From assembly GCA_002839805.1 (NCBI GenBank), contig PGYT01000029.1, forward strand, positions 1-33,591: a stretch of 33,591 bases of DNA. Reading direction: 5' to 3'. Both the position numbers and the translations under genes were made by a program. The DNA is from Ignavibacteriae bacterium HGW-Ignavibacteriae-2. GTDB taxonomy: Bacteria > Bacteroidota > Ignavibacteria > Ignavibacteriales > Melioribacteraceae. Below the pieces are notes generated by a model. That model saw only the letters and a list, made by a program, of their open reading frames with translations, had not been told where the DNA came from and searched no databases. Numbering within the stretch: position 1 is the first letter of the stretch; each line of letters starts with the position of its first letter. Shown one piece after another: positions 1-8,372 of this stretch.

Positions 1-156
1 ATTAATTTATTGTTCTATTTAATTTTTCTCGATAGGCTGAAATAAAATTTATATATTACTCATCAATAGGTGCTGACACATATAAATTTTTATATAACTA
101 TTAAAATAATCTAAAAAATTATCGAAGCTAAATTCTAGCGCTAATATGAGTATCTA

Positions 157-975
157 ATGACATCATCCAAAAAATGTTTAGTTGAAGATAAAAATATTTT
201 TTATTTAAGGGAAGGTGCGGGCGATCCCATTATTCTGCTACACGGTATCACAACTTATTCCTTCATCTGGAGAAAAATTATTCCTCTATTAGCTAAACAT
301 TACGACACTATAGCTCCCGACCTTCTCGGCTGCGGCAGTTCTGATAAACCTTTGGATGAGGATTATTCTATTAAAAACCAGTCAGAAATTGTTGCCGGGT
401 TTATCAAAAAGCTTAAATTGAACAGGGTACATCTTATTGCACACGATATTGGAGGTGGAATCGCGCAGATATTAGCTGTTAACTATCCGGAATTGATAAA
501 GGATGTAACGGTTATAAATACTGTTGCATACGATTTTTGGCCAGTACAACCAATTGTGGCAATGCGCATTCCGGTACTACGGCAATTAGCGATGGCAACC
601 TTAGAGTTTGGCGCATTTAAGTTTATGGTTAACAGAGGATTATTCAACAAAAAAGTTTTAACGGATGAACTTATGGAATTATTTTGGGAACCGATGAAAA
701 CACCATTAGGCCGAAAAGCATTTTTACAGTTTGCTAAATGTTTGAATAATAAACAATTGGTGGAAATTGAGGATAAAATACACAATATAACTATGCCTTT
801 TTTAATTATACGTGGTGATCAGGATATTTATCTGAGCTCTGAGATAAGTAGAAAATTACACCAGAATATTAAGGGGAGTAAGCTTATAAAAATACCTAAC
901 GCAGGCCATTACATGACAGAAGAATTGCCTGAAGAAATTGCGAACATTTTAATGCAATTTTTATCGGAGAATTGA
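157..975 (+). CDS. Alpha/beta hydrolase with an aspartate nucleophile
   Basis: A 272-residue alpha/beta-hydrolase-fold enzyme, cytosolic, with no signal peptide. The oxyanion motif LLHG lies at 27-30 and the GCGSSDKP loop at 58-65. The nucleophile elbow is AHDIGG at 95-100, so the nucleophile is Asp97 and not Ser. The acid is likely Asp221 or Asp223 (RGDQD) and the catalytic histidine is His251 (NAGHYMTEE). In this superfamily an Asp nucleophile is typical of epoxide hydrolases and haloalkane or haloacid dehalogenases, which form an alkyl-enzyme ester. The substrate cannot be read from the sequence. ATG 157 has no strong Shine-Dalgarno; the ATG at 146 runs straight into a stop. The stop abuts the start of the histidine kinase, so the two are probably co-transcribed. 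Fold very likely; exact activity unknown. Confidence 0.85.
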   Translation: MTSSKKCLVEDKNIFYLREGAGDPIILLHGITTYSFIWRKIIPLLAKHYDTIAPDLLGCGSSDKPLDEDYSIKNQSEIVAGFIKKLKLNRVHLIAHDIGGGIAQILAVNYPELIKDVTVINTVAYDFWPVQPIVAMRIPVLRQLAMATLEFGAFKFMVNRGLFNKKVLTDELMELFWEPMKTPLGRKAFLQFAKCLNNKQLVEIEDKIHNITMPFLIIRGDQDIYLSSEISRKLHQNIKGSKLIKIPNAGHYMTEELPEEIANILMQFLSEN

Positions 976-2313
976 ATGTCTAAAGAATTATTGAGTATAG
1001 TTAAAAAACTTGAAGAAAAGGTAAGACTGCTGGAGCTGGAAAACAGCGATTGGACAGATAGATCGGAAGATATATATCTTTTTGCCACTACTTCTGAGAG
1101 TATAAGCACCCTGTCGGAGAAACATCAAATTTTTGAGGTAGTACTTGAGAAAATATCAATAATTAAAGACTTTCCTTATTGTGCTTTCGGCAGTCTGAAT
1201 AATAAAAATTTCATTATTGAATGTGAGTACGCGTCATTCTCCGAATCTGAAAAAGTTGTAAATATTTCAATTACGGATGATATTTATAAACGATTAAGTA
1301 ATAATGAAACTATAATTGAAAACTATTTAGAAAATGGGTCGAATATATTTTTTAATTTTAACAGTTCTAACTTTACACCTCACAGTTATATAATTATTCC
1401 ATTCACGAATAATAGTAACAAAATAGAATTTTTAATTTGTGTCGACAATAATTCAAAAGAACGAATAGAATTGATGCAGAATACAATTTTGCATTTTGTG
1501 AAAATTGTAAATTCACGCCTCGATAACATATATTTACTTGAACGACTTTCCGAACAAAAAGACCTGTTGGAATTGAAAGTTGAAGAACGTACGGCAGAAT
1601 TATTGAAAGCGAAAGAAGTCGCTGAAAAATCGAACAGGCTTAAATCTGATTTTCTTGCCCAAATATCGCACGAGATAAGAACACCCGTGAACACAATATT
1701 AAATTTTACTAATCTTATTGAATCAGTTGTTCAGGATAAACTGGAACCTGATCTCCGTGATGGTTTTAAAATCATATATTCTGCAAGCAGCAGACTAACA
1801 AGAACAATTGATCTTATCTTAAACGTTTCGGAAGTCCAAACAGATTCTTATGAATATATCCCTAAAAAAGTTGATTTATATGCTGATGTATTTGAAAAAC
1901 TATTAAAAGAATTTAATCAGGTCGCAAATTTGAGAGGGATAAAACTATTACTAACTAAAAGAACAGAATCGACTTGTATAGTTGCTGACGAGTATAGTAT
2001 TGTACAAATTTTTTCAAATTTAATTGATAATGCTATCAAGTTTACAAAAAAAGGCCATGTCTTAATGGATATATCAAGAAATTATAATAACAAATTGATA
2101 GTAGAAGTTTCCGATACAGGAATTGGTATTTCAAAAAATTTTCTGTTACAAATATTTGATTCTTTTTCTCAGGAGACACAGGGATATAGCCGAAGTTTTG
2201 AAGGCAACGGTTTAGGCCTTACACTTGTAAAGAAATATTGCGAGTTGAATAACGCCACTATTGAAGTAGAAAGTGAAAAAGGAATAGCTACTAAGTTTAG
2301 AGTGTTATTTTAG
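976..2313 (+). CDS. Soluble sensor histidine kinase (GAF-like + HisKA + HATPase_c)
   Basis: A 445-residue histidine kinase with no predicted membrane segment, so a cytosolic sensor. Residues about 30-185 look like a GAF-type sensory domain (inferred from size and position; no ligand residues recognised). A coiled-coil linker follows at about 186-222. The HisKA dimerisation helix carries the phospho-acceptor His232 in ISHEIRTP. The ATPase domain has its N box at 348-352 (NLIDN), G1 at 380-384 (DTGIG) and G2 at 410-414 (GNGLGL). All catalytic motifs are intact. It starts directly after the hydrolase stop (TGA then ATG). No response regulator lies nearby, so it is an orphan kinase in this window. 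It converges with the restriction-like gene with only 8 bases between the two stop codons. Confidence 0.93.
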   Translation: MSKELLSIVKKLEEKVRLLELENSDWTDRSEDIYLFATTSESISTLSEKHQIFEVVLEKISIIKDFPYCAFGSLNNKNFIIECEYASFSESEKVVNISITDDIYKRLSNNETIIENYLENGSNIFFNFNSSNFTPHSYIIIPFTNNSNKIEFLICVDNNSKERIELMQNTILHFVKIVNSRLDNIYLLERLSEQKDLLELKVEERTAELLKAKEVAEKSNRLKSDFLAQISHEIRTPVNTILNFTNLIESVVQDKLEPDLRDGFKIIYSASSRLTRTIDLILNVSEVQTDSYEYIPKKVDLYADVFEKLLKEFNQVANLRGIKLLLTKRTESTCIVADEYSIVQIFSNLIDNAIKFTKKGHVLMDISRNYNNKLIVEVSDTGIGISKNFLLQIFDSFSQETQGYSRSFEGNGLGLTLVKKYCELNNATIEVESEKGIATKFRVLF

Positions 2314-2321
2314 AAATTTTA

Positions 2322-2882
2322 TTATTGTATACCCTCAACACAATTTTTCAAATCAGAATAATAAATGACTTTTTTTTTGCCTTTGAGGTATTGGAGAACC
2401 GGCTCTCTAAATTGCAGCTGCTTAATTTGTACGGGCGGAAAAACTTTGCTTAAAAAATTGTTCAAATCATCACACTCAACAAAACAAACCCATTGTTCGG
2501 GCTGTAACAGTAAAGGATCTTTTCTGGCTATTGAAAACTGAAATGTCCACGACAATCCGTATTTTTTTGAAGCGGAAGTTTTTTGTGTTTTTACAGCCAA
2601 AGGTATTTTGTTTATTGTAAGATCGGGCGACCATGATTTATAATCGCCTACATAAATTGTATAATCGGGTTTAATTATGTCTGTAGTATATTTACTGAAA
2701 ACCAGGTAAACGGCCTCTTCTCCAAGTTTGCTTATAAAATGATCATTCTCAATTTTTGTTCTTTTGTACTGGTCGCAATCATTGTAGTTTACAGTTTTTA
2801 CGACGGCGTTTGCAAATTCTTTGGCTAAATAAATTTTTTTCGTCGGAATTTCTACGATTATTGGTTTTTCAAATAGTCGCAT
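2322..2882 (-). CDS. Small PD-(D/E)xK-like protein, putative restriction endonuclease
   Basis: A 186-residue protein 13 bases downstream of an adenine methyltransferase on the same strand, the usual arrangement of a type II restriction-modification pair. It has a possible nuclease core: GEE at 54-56, SPD at 85-87, then AVKTQ at 96-100. Spacing of Asp87 to Lys98 fits PD-(D/E)xK, and a Gln two residues after the Lys occurs in several such nucleases. The residue normally Asp or Glu before xK is Ala96, so the active site is a variant, with Glu55/Glu56 possibly supplying the acid, or the protein is inactive. It is shorter than the GATC enzymes of the DpnII/MboI type (about 280 residues). The start ATG is preceded by a weak AGAAG site. 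Function is inferred mainly from the neighbour and this motif; the family was not recognised. Confidence 0.55.
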   Translation of the reverse strand: MRLFEKPIIVEIPTKKIYLAKEFANAVVKTVNYNDCDQYKRTKIENDHFISKLGEEAVYLVFSKYTTDIIKPDYTIYVGDYKSWSPDLTINKIPLAVKTQKTSASKKYGLSWTFQFSIARKDPLLLQPEQWVCFVECDDLNNFLSKVFPPVQIKQLQFREPVLQYLKGKKKVIYYSDLKNCVEGIQ

Positions 2883-2895
2883 AATCTTCTTCTGA

Positions 2896-3750
2896 TTAGT
2901 TGTTGTTTTTGCTTAACTGCACCCTCAAGTCAAAATTTGCTATTAATAATTCTTTCCCTTTTGCAGCTGATTTCCGTTTATAATTGTTCATGCCATATTG
3001 TAATTCCCATTCCACTTGGGAATATTCCTTATAAAGATTCCTTATATACTCGGAGTTATCGTATGTTATCAACCATTTGTGTGAACATTCTTTTACATCT
3101 GCAAAAAATTTTTCGTGATTAAATTCAGTATGCAACAATCCTTTTTTACCATATAAACGGGAGCGGCTAACCGAATAATACGGAGGGTCCAGAAATAAAA
3201 AAATATCCTTTCCCGGTTTTTTTAATAGTAAGGAATAATCTGAATAAATAAAATCAATTTTTTTAACTATTTCTGAAGTTTTTTTCAATCTATTTATGGA
3301 AGACTGTGTGAATCTGCCATCATAACTTGCTTTACTGTACCCACCGGCATCAACAACTCCGGAAAAAGTGATACGATTTAGAATAAAAAAATCGACTGCC
3401 CGGTCAAACTCAGATTGTTGCTTATTCCTTCGCGTCAATATCTTTTCGTATAATTTTCTGCCATCATTTGTTTTGTCGTATATAAACTGAACACTATCAA
3501 TCAACTTTGAGGATTCAGTTTTTAATATTTCCCAAAAACAAAAAACATCGTAGTTCAAATCCGAGGCTACAAAAATTTTATTTTCAAATAATTGCAGAAA
3601 GTGCAAAATAAATGAACCGCCACCAATCATAGGTTCACGTAATTCGCAAAAATCGGGAATAAACCCTTTAATGAATTTAATGGCTTTTGATTTTCCACCG
3701 GGATATCTTAATGGGCTATTAATCACACTTTTTGTTTGCTTATTCGACAA
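2896..3750 (-). CDS. DNA adenine-N6 methyltransferase, D12 class (alpha group)
   Basis: A 284-residue S-adenosylmethionine-dependent DNA methyltransferase. Motif X is SPLRYPGGKSKA at 12-23, motif I is EPMIGGGSF at 39-47 and the catalytic motif IV is DPPY at 188-191. The order X-I-target-recognition-IV is that of the Dam/D12 alpha group. The target region holds NRITFSG and GGYSK (125-140), which differs from E. coli Dam, so a GATC target should not be assumed. The modelled start is TTG (3750); an ATG five bases upstream is out of frame and stops early. A GTG at codon 9 is an alternative, but the family normally has about ten residues before motif X. It is followed by the small endonuclease-like gene and is divergent from hpnC across an 84-base spacer. 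The product identity is secure; the target is unknown. Confidence 0.92.
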   Translation of the reverse strand: MSNKQTKSVINSPLRYPGGKSKAIKFIKGFIPDFCELREPMIGGGSFILHFLQLFENKIFVASDLNYDVFCFWEILKTESSKLIDSVQFIYDKTNDGRKLYEKILTRRNKQQSEFDRAVDFFILNRITFSGVVDAGGYSKASYDGRFTQSSINRLKKTSEIVKKIDFIYSDYSLLLKKPGKDIFLFLDPPYYSVSRSRLYGKKGLLHTEFNHEKFFADVKECSHKWLITYDNSEYIRNLYKEYSQVEWELQYGMNNYKRKSAAKGKELLIANFDLRVQLSKNNN

Positions 3751-3834
3751 ATCATTTGTAATTAAATTAATGCTTTAGTTGCTGATTAAAAACTTATTTC
3801 ATTATTTTCATTTTCAAATTTTTTCTTGGAAAAG

Positions 3835-4689
3835 ATGTACACAGAAAAAGAGTTGAAACTGGCATTTGAAGAATCAATTGCTTTTACTAAAAATCATTAC
3901 GAAAATTTTCCCGTTTTATCTTTGTTTGTTCCTAAACATTTGCGCAAATCTGTAGCCGTAATATACAAGTTTGCAAGAATGGCTGATGATATCGCTGATG
4001 AAGGAAACGCATCGCCTGAACAACGGATGGATTATTTGGAAAAATACGAAAGTCATCTAAATAATTGTTTAGCGGGAGTTTTCGACGATACATTTTGGTT
4101 TGCTTTAAAAACAACAATCGATAATCACAATTTATCCACTCAAAATTTTTTGAACTTGTTGAAAGCATTTAAACAGGATATTGTAAAAAAAAGATATGAT
4201 ACATTCGCTGAATTAATGGCATACTGCAATAATTCCGCAGACCCTGTAGGCCGGCTTATATTGGAATTGCATGGAATTCAAAATGAAGATACTAAGTTGT
4301 ATTCAGATAAAATCTGTACTGCCTTACAGATTACCAATTTTATTCAAGATATTGGCGTTGATTGGAATAATGGACGAATATATATTCCAAGTGATGAAAT
4401 GATAAAATTCGGAATTACTGAAAATGAATTTGACAAGAATAAAAATAATGATAAATTTAGGGAATTAGTTAAATATCAGGTCGATCGGGCAAAAATTATT
4501 TTTGATGAAGGACGTACTTTATTAGGATTCCTGAAAGGAGCGTTAAAATATCAGATCGCCTGGACTATATTTGGAGGCGAAACAATCCTAAATAAAATTG
4601 AGAAAATTAATTACGATACAAGAAAAATTCGACCTACTATAACAAAAATTGACTTACTAAAACTGATAATATTATCATGGAAAATATAA
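3835..4689 (+). CDS. hpnC: Squalene synthesis protein HpnC (hydroxysqualene synthase)
   Basis: A 284-residue member of the trans-isoprenyl diphosphate (squalene/phytoene) synthase family. The first Asp-rich motif is DDIADE at 51-56 and the second is QDIGVDW at 171-177. In the characterised HpnCDE pathway HpnC converts presqualene diphosphate to hydroxysqualene. The assignment to HpnC and not HpnD rests on gene order and the DDIADEG form of the first motif. I chose ATG 3835, preceded by TTGGAAAAG, which serves as the ribosome site; an in-frame TTG at 3826 is less likely. The gene overlaps hpnD by 13 bases, so the two are translationally coupled. It is the first gene of a three-gene unit, divergent from the methyltransferase. 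Confidence 0.9.
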   Translation: MYTEKELKLAFEESIAFTKNHYENFPVLSLFVPKHLRKSVAVIYKFARMADDIADEGNASPEQRMDYLEKYESHLNNCLAGVFDDTFWFALKTTIDNHNLSTQNFLNLLKAFKQDIVKKRYDTFAELMAYCNNSADPVGRLILELHGIQNEDTKLYSDKICTALQITNFIQDIGVDWNNGRIYIPSDEMIKFGITENEFDKNKNNDKFRELVKYQVDRAKIIFDEGRTLLGFLKGALKYQIAWTIFGGETILNKIEKINYDTRKIRPTITKIDLLKLIILSWKI

Positions 4690-5531
4690 ATCTGGAATCG
4701 GCCAAACAAATTTCAAAGAGCAGCAAAAGCAGCTTTTATTATGCGTTCAATCTTTTACCCGTTGAACAGCGTGATGCTATGAACACTGTATACGCATTCT
4801 GCCGCAGAACTGATGACATTGTGGATGAAGATTTTGAAGACAACAATGTTAAGTACGAGAATTTGCGCAAATGGAGAAATGAATTGGAGAGGGGACTACG
4901 CGGTCAGTCAGAATATTCCTTACTGAATAAACTTTCAATAATTATTAGAAAATTTAATATTCCTTTAGAACCATTTTTCGAGTTGATAAAAGGAATGGAA
5001 ATGGATTTGCAGAATAACAGATATCAGAATATGGAAGAATTACTTACATATTGTTATCGAGTTGCTTCAACTGTTGGTTTGATGTGTATTGAAATTTTTG
5101 GATACAAGAACAAGTCTGCGCGGAATTACGCCATTAATTTAGGATTGGCAATGCAGTTGACAAATATATTGCGAGATGTAAAAAAAGATGCCGAGAAAGG
5201 CAGAATCTATTTGCCTCAGAGCGATCTAAATAAATTTAATTATTCGGAAAATGATCTTTTTAATAATATTTATAATAATGAATTTATTGCTCTTATGCAG
5301 CATGAAGGTTCTCTTGCCAAAAAATATTTTAAGGATGCCGATGAAGCCCTTAATTTTGAGGATAAACCTTCCATGTTTGCAGCCAGAGCCATGCAGCATA
5401 TATATTTCAAATTATTAAAAAGACTTGAAGAAAAAAAATTCGACATCTATTCAGATGATATTAATGTAACAAAATTCGAAAAAGCATCTATTGCAGTTGG
5501 TGTCTGGGCAAAATATAGCCTGGTTTACTAA
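4677..5531 (+). CDS. hpnD: Presqualene diphosphate synthase HpnD
   Basis: A 284-residue squalene/phytoene synthase family enzyme. The first Asp-rich motif is RTDDIVDE at 44-51 and the second is NILRDVKKDAEKGRIYLP at 163-180, the classical pair that binds the Mg-diphosphate of farnesyl diphosphate. HpnD is known to condense two farnesyl diphosphates to presqualene diphosphate, which HpnC then uses. ATG 4677 lies inside the end of hpnC. Alternatives are a phytoene or dehydrosqualene synthase; two adjacent synthase paralogs followed by an HpnE-like oxidoreductase favour squalene. Confidence 0.9.
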   Translation: MENINLESAKQISKSSKSSFYYAFNLLPVEQRDAMNTVYAFCRRTDDIVDEDFEDNNVKYENLRKWRNELERGLRGQSEYSLLNKLSIIIRKFNIPLEPFFELIKGMEMDLQNNRYQNMEELLTYCYRVASTVGLMCIEIFGYKNKSARNYAINLGLAMQLTNILRDVKKDAEKGRIYLPQSDLNKFNYSENDLFNNIYNNEFIALMQHEGSLAKKYFKDADEALNFEDKPSMFAARAMQHIYFKLLKRLEEKKFDIYSDDINVTKFEKASIAVGVWAKYSLVY

Positions 5532-5568
5532 TCTCATACTTATTTATCAATCAATAATTAATCTAATT

Positions 5569-6864
5569 ATGAAAAAAGTCATTGTCATAGGCGGTGGTCT
5601 CGCTGGTTTAAGCTGTTCTTGTTCCCTAATTGAATCCGGTGCTGAAGTAATACTTTTAGAAGCTTCTCCTAAGCTCGGAGGCCGTGCTTATTCATTTATA
5701 GACGAGAATACCGGCGATATAATTGATAACGGGCAGCATATTATGATGGGTTGTTATGAAAATACTATAGAATTTTTAAATCAGATTGATGCTGCTGAAC
5801 AATTGTTGATTCAAGATGAACTTAGAGTACCTTTTGTAATGAATGATGGAAGTATACATTTCCTCAGTTCTTCAAATAACAGATATCCAATTAATCTTTT
5901 AAGAAGTATAATTAAATTTACAGCGTTAAGTATAAAGGAACGTATTCGAGTATTAGATCTCTTTTTGGATTTATTATGTTTTGAGGAAGAAGATTTGATA
6001 GATCTAACTGTGAAAGAGTGGCTGCTCAACGAATCGCAGGATGAAAATTCAATTAAAATACTATGGGAAGTATTGGCTATAGGAACTCTTAATTCCAAAA
6101 TTGAAGAAGCTTCGGCGGGAGTATTCGTTAATGTTCTTAAACGAATATTTTTGGGTGGACAGGAAGCCTCTAAAATAATGCTTCCGATCAATGGACTTAG
6201 TGAAATGTATGTAGCTCCGGCCGCCGAATTCATAAGGAGGCGTGGTGGAACTATTGTTGTCTCAGAGAGAGTTACCGGTGTAACCTTTGAAAGTGACGAA
6301 GTTGTTAGAATTGATACGAATAAAAACTCCTATACTGAATTTGATTTTGTTGTTTCAACGATACCTCTGCATGCATTATCTAAAATTGAATCAATTGAGA
6401 AAATTTTAAATCTGCAGTTAAATCAAATAAAATATTCTCCGATTTTATCCATTAATATTTGGCTTAGTAAAAATGAGTTTACAGAAAGTTTTTACGCCCT
6501 AGTCGATTCGGATATTCACTGGTTATTCAATCATGGATCATATATAAGCCTTGTTACCAGTGCTGCGGAAGGTTTAATCAATTTGACCGATGAAGAAATA
6601 ATGCGCAAAACTATTAGTCAATTGTCAAACAATTTTTGTGTCTTTTCTCCCGATTTAATATTAAGTTACAAAATACTAAAAGAAAAACGAGCCACATATA
6701 TTCCATCTTCTGAAAGTATTATTTGCCGAAATAGGATAACAGACTCATTTGGTAATTTTATCCTGGCTGGAGATTGGACGGAATTAATGTTGCCCGCAAC
6801 AATTGAAAGTGCGGTTTTAAGTGGTCGTAAGGCCGCTGCGAAAATTTTGGAGTATAATCGCTGA
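5569..6864 (+). CDS. hpnE: Hydroxysqualene dehydroxylase HpnE (FAD amine-oxidase fold)
   Basis: A 431-residue flavoprotein of the carotenoid desaturase/amine oxidase superfamily. The N terminus has a dinucleotide fold with GGGLAG at 8-13, the ribose-binding acid Glu31 and the GGRAYSF motif at 37-43. A C-terminal FAD motif lies near LAGDWTE (399-405). HpnE is known to reduce hydroxysqualene to squalene, completing the HpnCDE route. I chose ATG 5569, 37 bases after hpnD, because MKKVIVIGGG is where the fold begins; a longer in-frame reading that starts inside hpnD adds 26 residues with no family support. It is the last gene of the cluster; no squalene-hopene cyclase follows in this window. Confidence 0.9.
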   Translation: MKKVIVIGGGLAGLSCSCSLIESGAEVILLEASPKLGGRAYSFIDENTGDIIDNGQHIMMGCYENTIEFLNQIDAAEQLLIQDELRVPFVMNDGSIHFLSSSNNRYPINLLRSIIKFTALSIKERIRVLDLFLDLLCFEEEDLIDLTVKEWLLNESQDENSIKILWEVLAIGTLNSKIEEASAGVFVNVLKRIFLGGQEASKIMLPINGLSEMYVAPAAEFIRRRGGTIVVSERVTGVTFESDEVVRIDTNKNSYTEFDFVVSTIPLHALSKIESIEKILNLQLNQIKYSPILSINIWLSKNEFTESFYALVDSDIHWLFNHGSYISLVTSAAEGLINLTDEEIMRKTISQLSNNFCVFSPDLILSYKILKEKRATYIPSSESIICRNRITDSFGNFILAGDWTELMLPATIESAVLSGRKAAAKILEYNR

Positions 6865-6929
6865 TTGATTCTATATTTTGTTCGTCAATCTAATTACATT
6901 AAAATTTATCATAATTTTATGAGGGAATT

Positions 6930-8234
6930 ATGTCACAACTAAAAAAGAAACTGTTCGAAAAAATTGAAGAATGGCGTCCACGTACTACAAGACTTCTAAA
7001 GGATTATGGAGACGTAAAGTTGGGGGACGTAACTATATCCCAAGCAATTGGAGGTATGAGGGGTGTTAAATGTTTAACAACCGATATTTCTTATCTCGAT
7101 CCATTCGAAGGCATTCGGTTTAGAGGTTTAACAATTCCCGAAACACTCGCAAAATTACCCAAAGTTCCGGGTTCCGAAATGCCGTATGTGGAGGGATTTT
7201 TCTTTTTACTTTTAACCGGCGATATTCCTACAGACGAAGAAGTTAATGAAGTTGCAGAAGAATTTAACAACCGCAAAAAAGTACCCGCTTATGTTTTTAA
7301 TATTCTCCGCGCTATGCCTGCAGACTCCCACCCAATGACAATGTTATCAGCTGCAATTGTTGCTATGCAGAAAGAATCTGTATTTGTAGAAAAATATAAT
7401 GAAGGTATAAATAAAATGGATTATTGGGATCCTACTTACGAGGACGCATTAAATCTTTTGGCGCGTTTACCAGAGGTAGGTGCATTTATTTATAGACTGA
7501 AGTATAAAGGTGGGGAAATAATTGCGCCGGATCCTAAACTTGATATGGGCGGTAATTTTGCTCATATGATGGGCATTGGTAAACCATATGATGATTTGTC
7601 CCGTTTATATTTTATTTTACACAGCGATCATGAAAGTGGTAACGTTAGCGCACATGCGGGACATTTGGTTTCAAGTGCCTTATCCGATATATATTACTCA
7701 ATTTCTGCTATGGTAAACGGTTTAGCCGGACCTTTGCACGGTTTGGCCAATCAGGAAGTTTTGCGATGGCTTCAGGAGGTTTACGAAAAGAAAGGGGGTA
7801 AAATTCCTACTGAGGAAGAAATGAAAGAATTCGTATGGGAAACTCTTAATTCCGGACAGGTTATTCCGGGATTTGGACACGCCGTACTTAGAAAGACTGA
7901 TCCTCGTTATATGGCTCAGCGTGAATTTTGTCTGCAACATCTGCCTAACGATCCATTATTCAAATATGTTGATCTTCTTTATAAAGTTGTTCCGCCAATT
8001 TTGGTTGAGCAAGGTAAAGCAAAAAATCCGTGGCCTAACGTCGACGCTCAATCCGGTGTTATTCAATGGTACTATGGCTTAACTGAGTATGATTATTACA
8101 CTGTATTATTTGGGATTGGACGTGCCCTAGGTGTTTGCGCAAATATTATTTGGGACCGCGCTCTTGGTTATCCTATAGAAAGACCTAAATCACTTACTAC
8201 TGCAATGCTCGAAGAAATTGCCGGTATAAAATAA
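6930..8234 (+). CDS. gltA: Citrate synthase, mitochondrial (eukaryotic-type) family
   Basis: A 434-residue citrate synthase that condenses acetyl-CoA with oxaloacetate in the TCA cycle. By comparison with the pig mitochondrial enzyme, the catalytic residues are His270 (AGPLHGLANQ), His317 (PGFGHAVLRKTDPR) and Asp372 (PWPNVDAQSG); oxaloacetate ligands His234 and Arg326 are also kept. Long stretches match the mitochondrial enzyme far better than the E. coli allosteric hexamer, so this is the eukaryotic-type si-synthase. No NADH-regulatory N-terminal domain is present. The start has a good ribosome site (GAGGG, 6 bases upstream). A hairpin terminator follows, so it is probably expressed as a single gene. 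The gltA symbol denotes the reaction, not orthology to E. coli GltA. Confidence 0.96.
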   Translation: MSQLKKKLFEKIEEWRPRTTRLLKDYGDVKLGDVTISQAIGGMRGVKCLTTDISYLDPFEGIRFRGLTIPETLAKLPKVPGSEMPYVEGFFFLLLTGDIPTDEEVNEVAEEFNNRKKVPAYVFNILRAMPADSHPMTMLSAAIVAMQKESVFVEKYNEGINKMDYWDPTYEDALNLLARLPEVGAFIYRLKYKGGEIIAPDPKLDMGGNFAHMMGIGKPYDDLSRLYFILHSDHESGNVSAHAGHLVSSALSDIYYSISAMVNGLAGPLHGLANQEVLRWLQEVYEKKGGKIPTEEEMKEFVWETLNSGQVIPGFGHAVLRKTDPRYMAQREFCLQHLPNDPLFKYVDLLYKVVPPILVEQGKAKNPWPNVDAQSGVIQWYYGLTEYDYYTVLFGIGRALGVCANIIWDRALGYPIERPKSLTTAMLEEIAGIK

Positions 8235-8239
8235 ATTTT

Positions 8240-8286
8240 AAAGCTGCCCATTTATTCGGTTCATGCTGAATATTATGGGCGGCTTT
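8240..8286 (+). terminator. Hairpin terminator after citrate synthase
   Basis: An 11-base stem (8240-8250 with 8276-8286, AAAGCTGCCCA against TGGGCGGCTTT, one G-U pair) encloses a 25-base loop a few bases past the stop codon. The T-run after it is weak (TTTCTTCCTT), so termination may be partial. It separates citrate synthase from the large ligase gene. Confidence 0.6.
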
Positions 8287-8372
8287 CTTCCTTGAGTTTT
8301 AATTATTTCTTTCCTTGTTTACTTATTTAATTCTTCTTAGATTTTCAACAAACTACTTTATTTGGAAAATGA

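Noticed and set aside
1-156. A gene fragment at the left edge
   Set aside because: The only open stretch from the edge is 14 codons before a stop, with no recognisable content.
2896-3750. Naming the methyltransferase Dam with GATC specificity
   Set aside because: The class is shared, but the target-recognition region differs from E. coli Dam, so the recognition site cannot be assumed.
5491-5568. A longer N terminus for HpnE that starts inside hpnD
   Set aside because: The FAD fold begins at MKKVIVIGGG (5569), and the extra 26 residues have no family support.
5811-6233. A 140-codon open frame on the minus strand inside hpnE
   Set aside because: It is antisense to a well-supported gene, with low-complexity Ser/Leu content and no domain.
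6863-6890. GATTGA...TCAATC inverted repeat between hpnE and citrate synthase read as a terminator
   Set aside because: A 6-base AT-rich stem with a 16-base loop and no T-run is expected by chance in this DNA.
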